Below, piece by piece: positions 1 to 8,525 of a DNA stretch of 35,802 bases. Each line of letters opens with the position of its first letter. Position 1 is the stretch's first letter. Source of the DNA: an uncultured Alphaproteobacteria bacterium (lineage in GTDB: Bacteria > Pseudomonadota > Alphaproteobacteria > RF32 > CAG-239); contig CANRJO010000009.1 in assembly GCA_947630965.1 (NCBI GenBank), positions 1 to 35,802 on the forward strand, read 5' to 3'. The translations under genes and the position numbers were made by a program. The notes under the pieces were generated by a model that had not been told where the DNA came from, did not search any database, and worked only from the letters and a program-made list of their open reading frames with translations.

Positions 1-423
1 CTTAATGGAAGTTATAAGGAACACTCAGAAGAATACAACAAGTATTGTCAAGCCACGGCGGCAAAGGCGACGCTTGCCTTTTATCCGCCTGATGTGTCGC
101 CTGAAAACAACATTGTCGGCCAAGGAAGGTGGTTTATGCCGACATTTGCCGATTTATTTTATATGCAGGGGTTTGATGCCACTAAAGTGATTTGGGGAGC
201 ATATGACAATTCCGGTATTATCGGCGATGTCCGCGAAAAGCTCAATAAAACATTTTCTCTATTAGAAAACAAAGGTGTTAAGGTTGAAAATTTAACTGGC
301 TTTTGGCAATGCATCACGGAAGAGAATGAAAGGGTCGTGTTCAGCATGAAGATGGATGACGGTACGAAAAATGACCATTATAAAACAACATCCATGATAA
401 CAAGAGCCATTATGGCCTTTTAG
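1..423 (+). CDS. C-terminal fragment of a protein with an Lcl/DUF1566-like domain (5' truncated)
   Basis: The reading frame is open from the first base of the window and stops at 421-423, so the true start lies upstream; 140 residues are visible. The visible part resembles the Lcl C-terminal (DUF1566) fold: a GRWFMPT segment like the family's G-W-x-L-P-T motif, then a FWQCITE segment like its YWSST(E) motif, and an ending RAIMAF like V-R-A-V-R-x-F. Such domains are often found at the C-termini of surface or pilin-like proteins. The N-terminal domain cannot be seen, so localisation is unknown. An internal GTG at 94 is possible but the upstream codons are coherent protein, so a truncated longer gene is preferred. 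The family call rests on motif memory only. A terminator follows directly. Confidence 0.5.
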   Translation, partial: LNGSYKEHSEEYNKYCQATAAKATLAFYPPDVSPENNIVGQGRWFMPTFADLFYMQGFDATKVIWGAYDNSGIIGDVREKLNKTFSLLENKGVKVENLTGFWQCITEENERVVFSMKMDDGTKNDHYKTTSMITRAIMAF

Positions 424-450
424 AAAAGCGCCCTCTTTTGAGGGCGTTTT
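424..450. terminator. Bidirectional intrinsic terminator
   Basis: CGCCCTC (429-435), a TTTT loop and GAGGGCG (440-446) form a GC-rich stem flanked by AAAA on the left and TTTT on the right, so it can act in both directions. It lies between the stop of the truncated plus-strand gene and the stop of the convergent glycyl-tRNA synthetase. Confidence 0.85.
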
Positions 451-461
451 CGTTAAGCCAT

Positions 462-1829
462 TTAGCCGATAAAATAGTCGCGTAGGTATTGCGGTAGGTC
501 GGCAATGTTGACGCGTGTTTGCGCCATGGTGTCGCGATCGCGCACCGTTACCGACTCGGGCTTTTGCTCTATGGTTTCAAAGTCCACCGTTAAGCAAAGC
601 GGCGTGCCGATTTCATCATGGCGGCGGTAAGCCTTGCCGATGTTGCCTGTGTTTTCAAGCGCAACACGCCCGATGCCAAGTTTTAAGAGACTGTTTTTTA
701 ACTCGTGGCATTTTTGCATAATCGCCTCATTGTTCTTTTTAAGCGGAATAACCGCCACTTTAATGGGCGCTAAATGCTTTTTGAGCTTTAAGACAATGCG
801 TGAATTGCCCTCACCTAAATCTTCCTCCTCGTAAGCTTCGGTCATAATTGCCAGCACCCCGCGGTCAATGCCCATGGAAGGCTCAATCACAAACGGAATA
901 ATCCACGTGTTTTTCTCTTCATCTCTGATGCAAAGCTTTGTTGTGGAATCGGGGTTTTGGTGGCAATGCGCCTCAAGGTTAAACTCTTCCTGCCCTTTGG
1001 TGTGATTGCCTAAATCGTAATCGCGGCGGTTGGCAATGCCCTCAAGCTCTTCCATACCGTGCGGGAATTGATATTCAATGTCGTAACAAGCTTTGGCATA
1101 ATGCGCTAAATCTGCCTCCGGCGTGGTGTAAATGTTGATATGTTCTCGTTTCAAGCCTTGTTGTTTCCACCACTTGATGCGCTCCTCTTTCCAGATTTCA
1201 TGCCATTTTTCATCTTCGCCAGGGTTTACAAAATATTCAAGCTCGGCTTGCTCAAACTCGCGCACGCGGAAAATAAAGTTGCGCGGGGTGATTTCGTTTC
1301 TAAAAGATTTGCCGATTTGCGCAATGCCAAACGGCAGTTTGCGCGATGTGGCATCTAAAACATTTTTAAATTGCGTAAAAATCGCCTGCGCGGTTTCAGG
1401 GCGCAGATAAGCCAAGTTTTCCTCGCTTTCCACAGGACCTGTTTGCGTTTTGAACATCAGGTTAAAGGGGCGCGGCTCGGTTAAATCTGTACTGCCGCAG
1501 TTGGGGCATTTGCCATCGGTTAAATGATCGGCGCGAAAACGCCCTTTGCACTTTTTACAATCCACCATCGGATCTGAAAATGTATCTTCATGTCCGGAAT
1601 ATTTCAGCACCTTGCGATTGGTTAAAATGGCGGCATCTAAGCCCTCAACATCATCACGTTCATAAACCATGGCGCGCCACCATGCCGCTTTGAGGTTATT
1701 TTTGAGCTCCACACCCAACGGACCGTAATCGTACACGCCTTGCATGCCGCCGTAAATGTCGGCGTTTTGAAAAATAAAGCCCCTCCTCTTGCAAAGAGAA
1801 ACAAGCTGATCCATTGTTGTTGCTACCAT
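462..1829 (-). CDS. glyQS: Glycyl-tRNA synthetase, alpha2 (single-chain) type
   Basis: Charges tRNA-Gly with glycine in the cytoplasm; class II synthetase. At 455 residues it matches the single-chain homodimeric form found in Firmicutes, Actinobacteria, archaea and eukaryotes, not the separate GlyQ and GlyS subunits usual in Proteobacteria. Visible signatures: an N-terminal [14 protein letters not shown] segment, a zinc-ribbon-like CKKC...CPNCG around residues 92-112, the family motif [10 protein letters not shown], class II motif 2 (FRNEITPR) and motif 3 (GIDRG) near residue 320. The C-terminal anticodon-binding domain is present. The start at 1829 has a GAGG sequence about 11 bases upstream on the minus strand; the Met at residue 6 is an alternative. 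It is monocistronic, convergent with the upstream fragment and divergent from the HAD gene. Function is near certain; origin by transfer is inferred. Confidence 0.95.
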   Translation of the reverse strand: MVATTMDQLVSLCKRRGFIFQNADIYGGMQGVYDYGPLGVELKNNLKAAWWRAMVYERDDVEGLDAAILTNRKVLKYSGHEDTFSDPMVDCKKCKGRFRADHLTDGKCPNCGSTDLTEPRPFNLMFKTQTGPVESEENLAYLRPETAQAIFTQFKNVLDATSRKLPFGIAQIGKSFRNEITPRNFIFRVREFEQAELEYFVNPGEDEKWHEIWKEERIKWWKQQGLKREHINIYTTPEADLAHYAKACYDIEYQFPHGMEELEGIANRRDYDLGNHTKGQEEFNLEAHCHQNPDSTTKLCIRDEEKNTWIIPFVIEPSMGIDRGVLAIMTEAYEEEDLGEGNSRIVLKLKKHLAPIKVAVIPLKKNNEAIMQKCHELKNSLLKLGIGRVALENTGNIGKAYRRHDEIGTPLCLTVDFETIEQKPESVTVRDRDTMAQTRVNIADLPQYLRDYFIG

Positions 1830-1921
1830 TTTTTTATAAACCTCTATTATTGTTGATTAAATCTTAACTTCTTTGGTTTATCTTATTTGTTATCAAATTG
1901 CAAGAGGAGATTATAATTTAG

Positions 1922-2779
1922 ATGAAAAAAACAAAAGTTGCCCTTATTTATGACTTTGATGAAACTTTAAGCACAACCTATATGCAAGACTATGTTCTCA
2001 TTCCTGAACTCGGCATGAAACCCGAGACTTTTTGGAAAAAAGCGAACCAGTGGTCTGAAGAAAATTGTGCGGATCAGGTGACGGGCAGTATGTATTATTT
2101 TACCAAGGTTGCGCGGGAAAAAGGCATTAAAATGAGCCGCGAGAATCTGTTCAACTGCGGCGCGCTGATTGAATATTTTGAAGGCGTTAAAACTTGGTTT
2201 TCCCGTATCAACGCTTATGGACGCTACCTTGACTTGGATATTGAGCATTACATCATTTCCTCAGGCTATGAAGAAATTATTAATGGGTGCAGTATTCGGA
2301 AATATTTCAAAGACGTGTTCGGCTGTTCGTATGCCTTTGATGAGGACGGCTACCCTGTTTGGCCCGCCCGCGTGGTGAATTATTCCGCCAAGGTGCAGTA
2401 TTTATCCAAAATCAATAAGGGCTTGAAAAAAACAGACGATAAAGCCGTGAACGAATACACGCCCGATGAAGAACGCCGCATTCCGTTTCGGCGCATCATT
2501 TATTTTGGCGACGGTTTAACAGATATTCCGTCCATGAAAATGGTGAAAGAACGCGACGGCACCGCGATTGCGGTTTATAAACCTAAAAGTCGGCTGAAAG
2601 ATAAAGCAATGAAGCTTTTGCGCGATAATCGCGTCAATTTTGCCCTGCCTGCGGATTATTCCGAGGGTAAAGATATTGATAATGTGGTCAAAACGGTCTT
2701 AAATAAAATTGCCACCGAGCGCGATTTGGATCTTTTGAAAGAACGCGAGGAAAAGAAAAAGCAAAGTTTTACAGTCTAA
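1922..2779 (+). CDS. HAD-superfamily hydrolase
   Basis: A 285-residue cytosolic protein with HAD phosphohydrolase motifs: motif I DFDETL near residues 11-16 (nucleophile Asp and general acid Asp), motif II Ser in IISSGYE near residue 115, and motif IV GDGLTDIP near residues 202-209. These identify a Mg-dependent phosphatase/phosphotransferase fold; the long insert between motifs I and II suggests a helical C1-type cap, as in SerB-like enzymes. The substrate cannot be named. The C-terminus is a charged Lys/Glu-rich tail. An AGAGGAG ribosome site at about 1904-1909 supports the ATG at 1922. It is divergent from glyQS and separated by 65 bases from the next gene, which has its own promoter. Confidence 0.85.
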   Translation: MKKTKVALIYDFDETLSTTYMQDYVLIPELGMKPETFWKKANQWSEENCADQVTGSMYYFTKVAREKGIKMSRENLFNCGALIEYFEGVKTWFSRINAYGRYLDLDIEHYIISSGYEEIINGCSIRKYFKDVFGCSYAFDEDGYPVWPARVVNYSAKVQYLSKINKGLKKTDDKAVNEYTPDEERRIPFRRIIYFGDGLTDIPSMKMVKERDGTAIAVYKPKSRLKDKAMKLLRDNRVNFALPADYSEGKDIDNVVKTVLNKIATERDLDLLKEREEKKKQSFTV

Positions 2780-2813
2780 ATTTCCTTTTTTGATGGATTT
2801 TTCCATTTCTTTG

Positions 2814-2822
2814 TGCTATAAT
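2814..2822 (+). promoter_or_regulatory. Extended -10 promoter for the nuclease/immunity pair
   Basis: TGCTATAAT at 2814-2822 is a perfect extended -10 (TGn-TATAAT) placed 22 bases before the ATG at 2845. No good -35 lies at 17 bases (the nearest is TTGATG at 2790-2795, spacing 21), as is common for extended -10 promoters. It would start a short leader carrying the GAGAG ribosome site. Confidence 0.6.
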
Positions 2823-2844
2823 TTAGACAAAAGAGAGAATAAAA

Positions 2845-4080
2845 ATGGCATACACACATGACATAACGGGTATGAATGCTGCGCAAGGGGCTCATTTGAG
2901 CGCTGAAAAAAATGCCGAGCTCTTAAAACGTATTCAAGACCTTAAAAGGCAAAACACCGTTTTGCATCAAGGCTCTGTGCCCAATACAAAATCAGGTGAT
3001 GAAATTTATCAGGAAATCCTTGATTCTTGCAATAAATTCGTCAGTACGCCAACCGATGATACTGAAAACAAGTTAGCCAAAGTTTTGGAAGAAAATAACC
3101 TTGTCTTGCACTCGTACGTCTATGATAAAACCTCTCAAGATAAGCGCGATGTGGCACGTATGGCGTTTAACGGTTATGTTGACCGCCCGCCGGAGTTTAA
3201 GCTTTCGCCCATCATGCGCGAGATGAAAAACTACCCGCAGAAAAGAATGCAAACCAAGCCCGAGGATTATGACCTTTCTGCTTCAAGCGTTTGGAATGTG
3301 TTTAAGCAAGTGCCCGAGTTTGCCGCCACGGAAGAAAAAATTAAAAAAGGCCTTGCTCTTTATGGCATTCCTCCTGAAAAATTGCCCGAGCTTCAATGCA
3401 AGGATTTTTGCTTTATTTTGAATGATCAATACCGATCTTCTGGCAAAGACAGCGCTAAAGTCTTCCAAGAAGGTTATAAAGCCCGTTTTACAAAGCAGTT
3501 TATTGCAGAATATGAAAATGAGTTTCGCCAAGGCTTAATGAGTATGAAAGGCATTCGGAAAGATTATGTTGAATCACTTATATCTTCCATGAAAAGAGGC
3601 ATAACGGACATGAGTAAATCGCCTTATTGGAAGCCTGAATGGAGCAATCAGCCTGTGGTTGACGTGCACCATATCCTTAACATTAAAGACGCTTCTGTCC
3701 GCGAGGCGGAGGGCAAGAGCTTTGCCTCCATCAACTCTTATGAGAATATGTGCTTTATTGTCCGTCACCCGCAACATAACGCCATGCACGCCTTGGAGCA
3801 GGATTTGAATAATAATTATCATGAAGATATCTTTTATAACCGTGAAATTGACAAGAAATATATTTATCGTATTCAGCCGCCCGAGGGCGTAAAATGTATG
3901 CTCGGGTTTAACACGTTTATTTATGATCGGCAGAAGCTCGGCATTGAAAAGAGCATGCAACAGCAACAAAAACGTGAAAAGCCCCTTTCCGAGTGGCGCA
4001 ACCGTCGGGCTGAAGGGCCAAAGCATTTTCGCGGCAATCAAGCTTTTTCAAGGAACGGATATGACAGAAACGCTTTTTAA
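2845..4080 (+). CDS. Putative HNH-like nuclease (toxin candidate)
   Basis: A 411-residue protein of no recognised overall family, with no signal peptide or membrane segment. The C-terminal third carries an HNH-like pattern: VDVHH with His275-His276, Asn301 in NSYENM, then His311-x3-His315 (RHPQHNAMH). This spacing (HH, about 25 residues, N, about 10, HxxxH) is that of the treble-clef HNH endonucleases common at the C-termini of polymorphic toxins. The N-terminal two thirds are mostly charged and helical and could be a delivery or regulatory region. The last ~45 residues are basic with a QQQQ run. The gene has its own extended -10 promoter and overlaps by 20 bases a SUKH-family gene, a family known to neutralise nuclease toxins. 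The HNH pattern is seen directly; the toxin role is inferred. No conserved trafficking domain was recognised. Confidence 0.6.
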   Translation: MAYTHDITGMNAAQGAHLSAEKNAELLKRIQDLKRQNTVLHQGSVPNTKSGDEIYQEILDSCNKFVSTPTDDTENKLAKVLEENNLVLHSYVYDKTSQDKRDVARMAFNGYVDRPPEFKLSPIMREMKNYPQKRMQTKPEDYDLSASSVWNVFKQVPEFAATEEKIKKGLALYGIPPEKLPELQCKDFCFILNDQYRSSGKDSAKVFQEGYKARFTKQFIAEYENEFRQGLMSMKGIRKDYVESLISSMKRGITDMSKSPYWKPEWSNQPVVDVHHILNIKDASVREAEGKSFASINSYENMCFIVRHPQHNAMHALEQDLNNNYHEDIFYNREIDKKYIYRIQPPEGVKCMLGFNTFIYDRQKLGIEKSMQQQQKREKPLSEWRNRRAEGPKHFRGNQAFSRNGYDRNAF

Positions 4081-4471
4081 CAAACTCAAGGAAGTGGTCG
4101 GGTGCAATCTGCCTGCAAGCGAGGCACAAATTCGCGCTGCAAACCTTAAGCTTAAACAAGACGGGCTTCCGCCCCTGCCCGAGGAATTTGCCGCGCTTTT
4201 GAAATGTGCGAACGGCTTTTCCAACGATGATGTCCGTATTTTTGGCGCGGAGCTCAAAAATTCTTCGTATTTTGATGATTTGTTCACTTATAACCATAGC
4301 CTTTTTCATGGCAAACCCGCCAACTGGCTTGTTTTGGGGCGCGATGATTATTATTTCCTGATCTATATTCCTTCCATTCAAGCTTATCAGTTGGTGGATC
4401 AGGATACGTTGCAACCTGAAATGTCTACCGAAACATTGGAGACGCCTCTTCTTTCTATTTTGCGGATATAA
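4061..4471 (+). CDS. SMI1/KNR4 (SUKH)-family protein, probable immunity protein
   Basis: A 136-residue cytosolic protein starting at the ATG at 4061, within the 3' end of the nuclease gene (20-base overlap, different frame) and preceded by AAGGAA at about 4050-4055. A longer frame extends upstream inside the nuclease gene but has no ribosome site. Residues 36-53 (LPPLPEEFAALLKCANGF) match the SUKH signature LPxx(F/Y)xxLLxxxNG, followed by a hydrophobic strand around 90-104, as in SMI1/KNR4 and YrhA-type proteins. SUKH proteins are widespread immunity partners of nuclease toxins. Overlap with an HNH-bearing gene therefore makes an immunity role likely. It could instead be a stand-alone regulatory SUKH protein. 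Confidence 0.7.
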   Translation: MTETLFNKLKEVVGCNLPASEAQIRAANLKLKQDGLPPLPEEFAALLKCANGFSNDDVRIFGAELKNSSYFDDLFTYNHSLFHGKPANWLVLGRDDYYFLIYIPSIQAYQLVDQDTLQPEMSTETLETPLLSILRI

Positions 4472-4473
4472 AA

Positions 4474-4497
4474 AAAGCTCCCCTTTTGGGGAGCTTT
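4474..4497. terminator. Bidirectional intrinsic terminator
   Basis: AAAGCTCCCC (4474-4483), a TTTT loop and GGGGAGCTTT (4488-4497) form a perfect 10-bp stem with A-rich and T-rich flanks. It closes the nuclease/immunity operon and the convergent gene ending at 4500. Confidence 0.9.
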
Positions 4498-4499
4498 CA

Positions 4500-5408
4500 T
4501 CAGCAGAAGAATGTTTTGATCCATTTGCCGTAGTAACGGTGATCCCAAAGGAACTTACGCCTTTTGGCACGTGTCATGGCATCCACAAGATAGTGTCTGT
4601 CTTTCAAAGGGATAACCTTCCAAGCATCTTCATGGAAACGATCATAATAACCAATCCATTGCTCATCCGTGAAGTTCTTTTTACTTTCCTCACTTAGGCG
4701 TTGGTATGCACCGTAACCTCGATGTTCAAGGAAATAAGCCGGATTTTCCTTGTTCAAGAGCTCGTTAATCTGACTGCAATAATCCCTCTCGCCCCATTCA
4801 TACACTTCGGAAAACTCACCAACCTCAATCAGTTTTTGAGCATTTTCCAAGGTCGCCTTAAGGTGACGATATTCCTTTTTTGAAAAAAGGAAATCATCAG
4901 AAAGGGCTCCTGCGATTAGCCAAACCGCACTGGATTTCTTTGCTTCTTCGTAAACTTTTTCCTCGCCGTACAACTCGACAAGCCATTCTGCCTTTGGACC
5001 GTCGTAGGAGATAAATAAGTTAAAAAGGACTTGTGTAAAGCCTTCTTTCTCTACCCGCGCTTTCAGACTTTCCCGAGTGGCCTGCTCTTTAGCAGCTTTC
5101 TTTTCCTCACAAATTTTCTCTTGTCGAGCTTCAAACTCGATAAGCCAAGTGTTGTAAGGTTCCTCACCGAGATAAGCTTTCAAAAAGTGATGGGCATCTT
5201 CAGTAAATGTTGCCGTTTCTACCTTCAAAAGCTGCTTGATGTAACCGACACCTCTTGATAAAAGAAGCCACTCCAACATCCAAGAATCCACTTTGTAACC
5301 GTTTTGTACGGCTTCAAAGAATGAAACAAAATTTTTTTCTGCCAGTAAAAGGCAAATAACCAAATCTCTTCCTTTATCGGGGAGATTTTTTAAAAATTCA
5401 TAATCCAT
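4500..5408 (-). CDS. Protein of unknown function, helical
   Basis: A 302-residue soluble protein that I do not recognise. It has no signal peptide or membrane segment. The sequence looks alpha-helical: a Leu-rich N-terminal third, a Lys/Glu/Ala-rich segment around residues 93-120 that could form a coiled coil, then a Trp- and Tyr-rich second half (AEWLVELYGEE, GYYDRFHEDAW, RYYGKW) ending in a basic aromatic tail. No catalytic motif is apparent. The start at 5408 has no clear ribosome site and the upstream 74 bases are very AT-rich. It shares a terminator with the adjacent toxin-immunity candidate but is transcribed towards it, so no functional link is shown. Coding status is supported by length and coherent composition. 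Confidence 0.7.
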   Translation of the reverse strand: MDYEFLKNLPDKGRDLVICLLLAEKNFVSFFEAVQNGYKVDSWMLEWLLLSRGVGYIKQLLKVETATFTEDAHHFLKAYLGEEPYNTWLIEFEARQEKICEEKKAAKEQATRESLKARVEKEGFTQVLFNLFISYDGPKAEWLVELYGEEKVYEEAKKSSAVWLIAGALSDDFLFSKKEYRHLKATLENAQKLIEVGEFSEVYEWGERDYCSQINELLNKENPAYFLEHRGYGAYQRLSEESKKNFTDEQWIGYYDRFHEDAWKVIPLKDRHYLVDAMTRAKRRKFLWDHRYYGKWIKTFFC

Positions 5409-5482
5409 ACATGATAATTTTAAGAGTTAATAATATGTTTTCTGATTTCTTTTTATACAATTATTTTATTAAGTCAAGTCTT

Positions 5483-6238
5483 TTAACCTAAATTATGCTT
5501 GACCCATGGATATTTGTGAACCGCTTCTTCATTTAATTCTTTGCACTTTTCTTCAATGCGTTTTTCAAGTTCGCTCATAAAGGCATTTTTGTTCAAGCCT
5601 TTGGGCGCCTCCATCGGCTCTAAAAACTCAAACACCGCCGTGCCGGGGTAACGTAAAAATGAGTTTTTTGCCCAAAACAAGCCTGTATTGATGGCAACCG
5701 GCACCACCTTTAAGCCCAAGTTTTCCGCCACAAACAAAAAGCCTGACTTATAACCCTTTGTTGTGCCGGGCTTGCACCTTGTGCCTTCGGGGAAAACCAC
5801 AATCGGGCGGTTCTTTGCCACGCGATCAGCGCATTCTTTGAGCATCAGCTTCATGGCTTTGGCACCGCCTTTACGATCAATCGGGATCATACCGTAAAAA
5901 TATTGCCCCCAACCAAAAAACGGAATGTAGGTCAGCTCCTTTTTCATCACATAAGCCGTGGTTTCAACCGCATGCGTAAAAGCATAAGTTTCCATGGCGG
6001 ATTCGTGCTTGCAGGCATATAACGCCGGTGTTTTTGAAATGTTTTCCAGCCCTCTGAACTCCATTTTTAAGCCGGCAAATAACCTCACCCAAAAGAAAGC
6101 CACTCTCATAACCCCTCTATCCCACATCTTGATGTTCAGTCTTCTGGAAAAAGGTCCGACAAAAAGCGTTAAGACACAACCAATGCCAATGCTTCCAAAA
6201 AAGAAGATGTTTGCGAAAAGCGAGCGAACGTAAATCAT
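5483..6238 (-). CDS. plsC: 1-acyl-sn-glycerol-3-phosphate acyltransferase
   Basis: Transfers an acyl chain to lysophosphatidic acid to make phosphatidic acid, at the inner membrane. The ATG at 6238 is preferred (AAGGGA six bases upstream), giving 251 residues; a longer frame reaches into the preceding gene without support. An N-terminal hydrophobic segment is followed by acyltransferase motif I KHESAMET (H-x4-E, a variant of H-x4-D that I recall from alphaproteobacterial PlsC), a basic IPIDRKGG motif II, and motif III FPEGTR. It is the last gene of ftsE-ftsX-ydcF-plsC and starts one base after the ydcF stop codon, so it is probably translationally coupled. Confidence 0.93.
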   Translation of the reverse strand: MIYVRSLFANIFFFGSIGIGCVLTLFVGPFSRRLNIKMWDRGVMRVAFFWVRLFAGLKMEFRGLENISKTPALYACKHESAMETYAFTHAVETTAYVMKKELTYIPFFGWGQYFYGMIPIDRKGGAKAMKLMLKECADRVAKNRPIVVFPEGTRCKPGTTKGYKSGFLFVAENLGLKVVPVAINTGLFWAKNSFLRYPGTAVFEFLEPMEAPKGLNKNAFMSELEKRIEEKCKELNEEAVHKYPWVKHNLG

Positions 6239-6239
6239 A

Positions 6240-6836
6240 TTAGTCCCTTTCAAAAATTCGGTGTAATGTGTTTTTGAAGTACACAAACAAAAACTTGTTA
6301 TATTCCGCTGCAATCAGATAAAAACTCTTCGGGCGGCGCCACCATTTGCTGGAAACATTTTGCGAAAAAACGGGGTGCGGAATAATCTTCAGATCCGGAT
6401 TATGTGCTAAAATTTCCTCTTTGCTCCGGGGCATGTGGTAATAAGAGGTCACCAAGCGCACGCTTTGAATGCCGCGACGGCGGATGATTTCCGAAACTTC
6501 AATGGCGTTTTCTATGGTGTTTGTGGCTTCAATGCCTAAAATGACCTCGCCATCTTCACGTTCAAGCGCGGCGTTGTTCTGCTTTTCAAGATCTTCTAAA
6601 GTGGCCTCCGGTGCCACACCCGAGATAATCAAAACCTTACCCAAGCCCTCGTTATATAGCCTCAGAGCTTCAGAAATGCGGTTTCTGCCACCTGTCAAAA
6701 CAACCACGGCATCCGCAGGTTCCGTGCTTTCTGATGTCTTTGTGCGGATGTGCTGATGAAAGGCAATAAAACCGCCGAGCCATACCAAAAAAGCCGCACA
6801 TAAACCGTTTAACAAAACAAAACCGACACGTTGCAT
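6240..6836 (-). CDS. YdcF/ElyC-family (DUF218) membrane-anchored protein
   Basis: A 198-residue protein with one N-terminal membrane segment (about residues 5-27) and a DUF218 domain. Family signatures are VVLTGGRNRISEAL near residue 45 (the G-G-x-x-R motif), the central LIISGVAPE and LGIEATNTIENA (E-x-x-S/T-x-x-T-x-x-N-A) motifs and the TSYYHMPRS segment. Members such as ElyC and SanA affect envelope or peptidoglycan homeostasis; the reaction is not established. The start immediately follows the ftsX stop, and plsC begins right after its own stop. This ftsEX-DUF218-plsC order recurs in Alphaproteobacteria, which fits an envelope role. Confidence 0.85.
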   Translation of the reverse strand: MQRVGFVLLNGLCAAFLVWLGGFIAFHQHIRTKTSESTEPADAVVVLTGGRNRISEALRLYNEGLGKVLIISGVAPEATLEDLEKQNNAALEREDGEVILGIEATNTIENAIEVSEIIRRRGIQSVRLVTSYYHMPRSKEEILAHNPDLKIIPHPVFSQNVSSKWWRRPKSFYLIAAEYNKFLFVYFKNTLHRIFERD

Positions 6837-7748
6837 TTAAACCATCTTTCTTAAAGTTCTTTTCACACTTAACCAAGCGGTTATCATGGAAAGTAAAGCC
6901 GACCATAAGGGCAATGTGGCAATGAAAAACCAATCCAGTGTATCAAGCGATAAATTGCCCAAAAGCGCCGTGTTTAAAACAGATGCCACACGGCTGATGC
7001 CTAAAATGCCCGACACACCTAAAAGCATGCCGACAAGCCCTGCCCCAAAGCCAATATCAAAACTCCGTCTGGCATATTGCGCAGCAATATAATTGTCTTT
7101 GGCGCCCATGATGTGCAAAATTGAAATGATTTCACGGTGCACGCCCAAGCTTGTGCAAACCGCGTAAAAAATGGATAATGCGCTCACAGTTAGCACCATT
7201 AACAATACAATCAGCGCCAAAAGCCTTAAAACAGATGCAAATTTCACAAGGCGACCTAACCATAAACGATGATTATCAAAGGTGGCATAGGGTGCCGTTT
7301 CGGCAAGCTCTGCCGCCATTGCCTCAAAATCAGGCGAAGCTTCCGCTTTGAGTTTGACATCTAAAAGCGCGGGCAACGGCAAAACAGACAAATCAGCCTT
7401 TGCACCCAACCAGGGCGACATCAGTTTTTGCATTTCCTCGTCAGGGATCAGCCGCACACTTTCCACCGAATCCAAATTTTCAAAAAATGCCAAAACTTTC
7501 TGCCTGCGGGCATCTTCTTCCTTTTTCGGCAAGGCTTCTTCTGATGGCATCATTTGCACGGTTAAAGTGTTGTCCATACCTTCACGCCAGTTTTGAGCCA
7601 CACCGTCTAAAACCAAAAATGCCGAAAACATCAGCGTAAATACAAATACGGAAACAGCCGTCATGATTTTTAAAAACACATTCGCGCCCTCTTTATGCAA
7701 AGGCAACTCTTCATGCATATGCGGCTTTAAGTTAATTTTAGGCTTCAT
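6837..7748 (-). CDS. ftsX: Cell division protein FtsX
   Basis: Integral membrane partner of FtsE; the complex signals from the divisome to peptidoglycan hydrolases at the septum. 303 residues from the ATG at 7748 (AAGGAGA seven bases upstream; the preceding TTG is in frame but less likely). Topology fits FtsX: a cytoplasmic N-terminus, a membrane segment near residues 25-47, a periplasmic domain to about residue 165, then three C-terminal membrane segments with the EIISILHIMGAKDNYIA cytoplasmic loop typical of the FtsX/permease domain. It overlaps the end of ftsE by 11 bases. Confidence 0.93.
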   Translation of the reverse strand: MKPKINLKPHMHEELPLHKEGANVFLKIMTAVSVFVFTLMFSAFLVLDGVAQNWREGMDNTLTVQMMPSEEALPKKEEDARRQKVLAFFENLDSVESVRLIPDEEMQKLMSPWLGAKADLSVLPLPALLDVKLKAEASPDFEAMAAELAETAPYATFDNHRLWLGRLVKFASVLRLLALIVLLMVLTVSALSIFYAVCTSLGVHREIISILHIMGAKDNYIAAQYARRSFDIGFGAGLVGMLLGVSGILGISRVASVLNTALLGNLSLDTLDWFFIATLPLWSALLSMITAWLSVKRTLRKMV

Positions 7749-8457
7749 CAAACTTTCTCCTTACCGCGGGAAAAATTTTAAGCATTTTGTTCTCTAAATG
7801 AATGCGCGGATACGGGTACTGCGTGATTAAATCTTGGCTATGCGTTGCAATCACCACCGTTGTGCCTAACCTGTTAAGCTCAATAAAAAGCTTCATAATC
7901 CGCCCGCCGATATCATCATCAACGCTTCCTGTGGGTTCGTCTGCCAACAAAATCTCAGGACGGTTAATGACGGCACGCGCTATAGCTACACGCTGTTTTT
8001 CACCGCCGGATAAGGTATTACAGATTTTATCGCGGCTTTTTTCTAAATCTACCCAACGCAAAAGCTCACCAACACGGCGCTTGATCTCTTTTTCGCCCAT
8101 GCCCCGAATGCGCAAAGGCACCGCCACATTATCATAAGCCGACAAATGTTCCAAAAGCCGAAACTCTTGAAACACAACTCCGATACGACGACGCATCAAA
8201 GCCATTTCATCACGATCGGCAAAGGCAACATTTTGACCAAAAACCGTGACTGTGCCCGCCGTTGGTTTTAACGCCAAGTACATCAGGCTTAACAAAGAGG
8301 TCTTGCCTGCGCCGCTTTTGCCTGTTAAAAAATGAAACGAGCCGTTTTCCAAGCTCAAATTGATGTCCGTCATAATTTCCGGTCCATCGTCGTAATGCAA
8401 ACCAACATGAAGCATATCTACAATCGGCTCACCGGATATTTCTCTTTGAAGCGGCAT
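7738..8457 (-). CDS. ftsE: Cell division ATP-binding protein FtsE
   Basis: ABC-type ATPase that works with FtsX at the division septum. Walker A GKSGAGKTS, Q-loop VVFQEFRLL, signature LSGGEKQR, Walker B ILLADEPTG and switch His in IATHSQ are all present. The first in-frame ATG (8490) lacks a ribosome site, whereas the ATG at 8457 has GGGAGGA five bases upstream, so 8457 is chosen, giving 239 residues, close to the usual ~220-230. First gene of a four-gene minus-strand operon, divergent from the zinc-ribbon gene across about 140 bases. Confidence 0.94.
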   Translation of the reverse strand: MPLQREISGEPIVDMLHVGLHYDDGPEIMTDINLSLENGSFHFLTGKSGAGKTSLLSLMYLALKPTAGTVTVFGQNVAFADRDEMALMRRRIGVVFQEFRLLEHLSAYDNVAVPLRIRGMGEKEIKRRVGELLRWVDLEKSRDKICNTLSGGEKQRVAIARAVINRPEILLADEPTGSVDDDIGGRIMKLFIELNRLGTTVVIATHSQDLITQYPYPRIHLENKMLKIFPAVRRKFDEA

Positions 8458-8525
8458 TTTTCCTCCCGTTTTAATCTTCTTTCTTACCATACAATAAGAA
8501 TATATTTAATAAAATACTTTTTTTC

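Noticed and set aside
2790-2822. TTGATG as -35 for the TATAAT at 2817
   Set aside because: The 21-base spacer is too long; the extended -10 explains the promoter better.
3917-4570. A 217-codon minus-strand frame over the nuclease/SUKH junction
   Set aside because: Antisense shadow of two well-supported overlapping plus-strand genes and a terminator.
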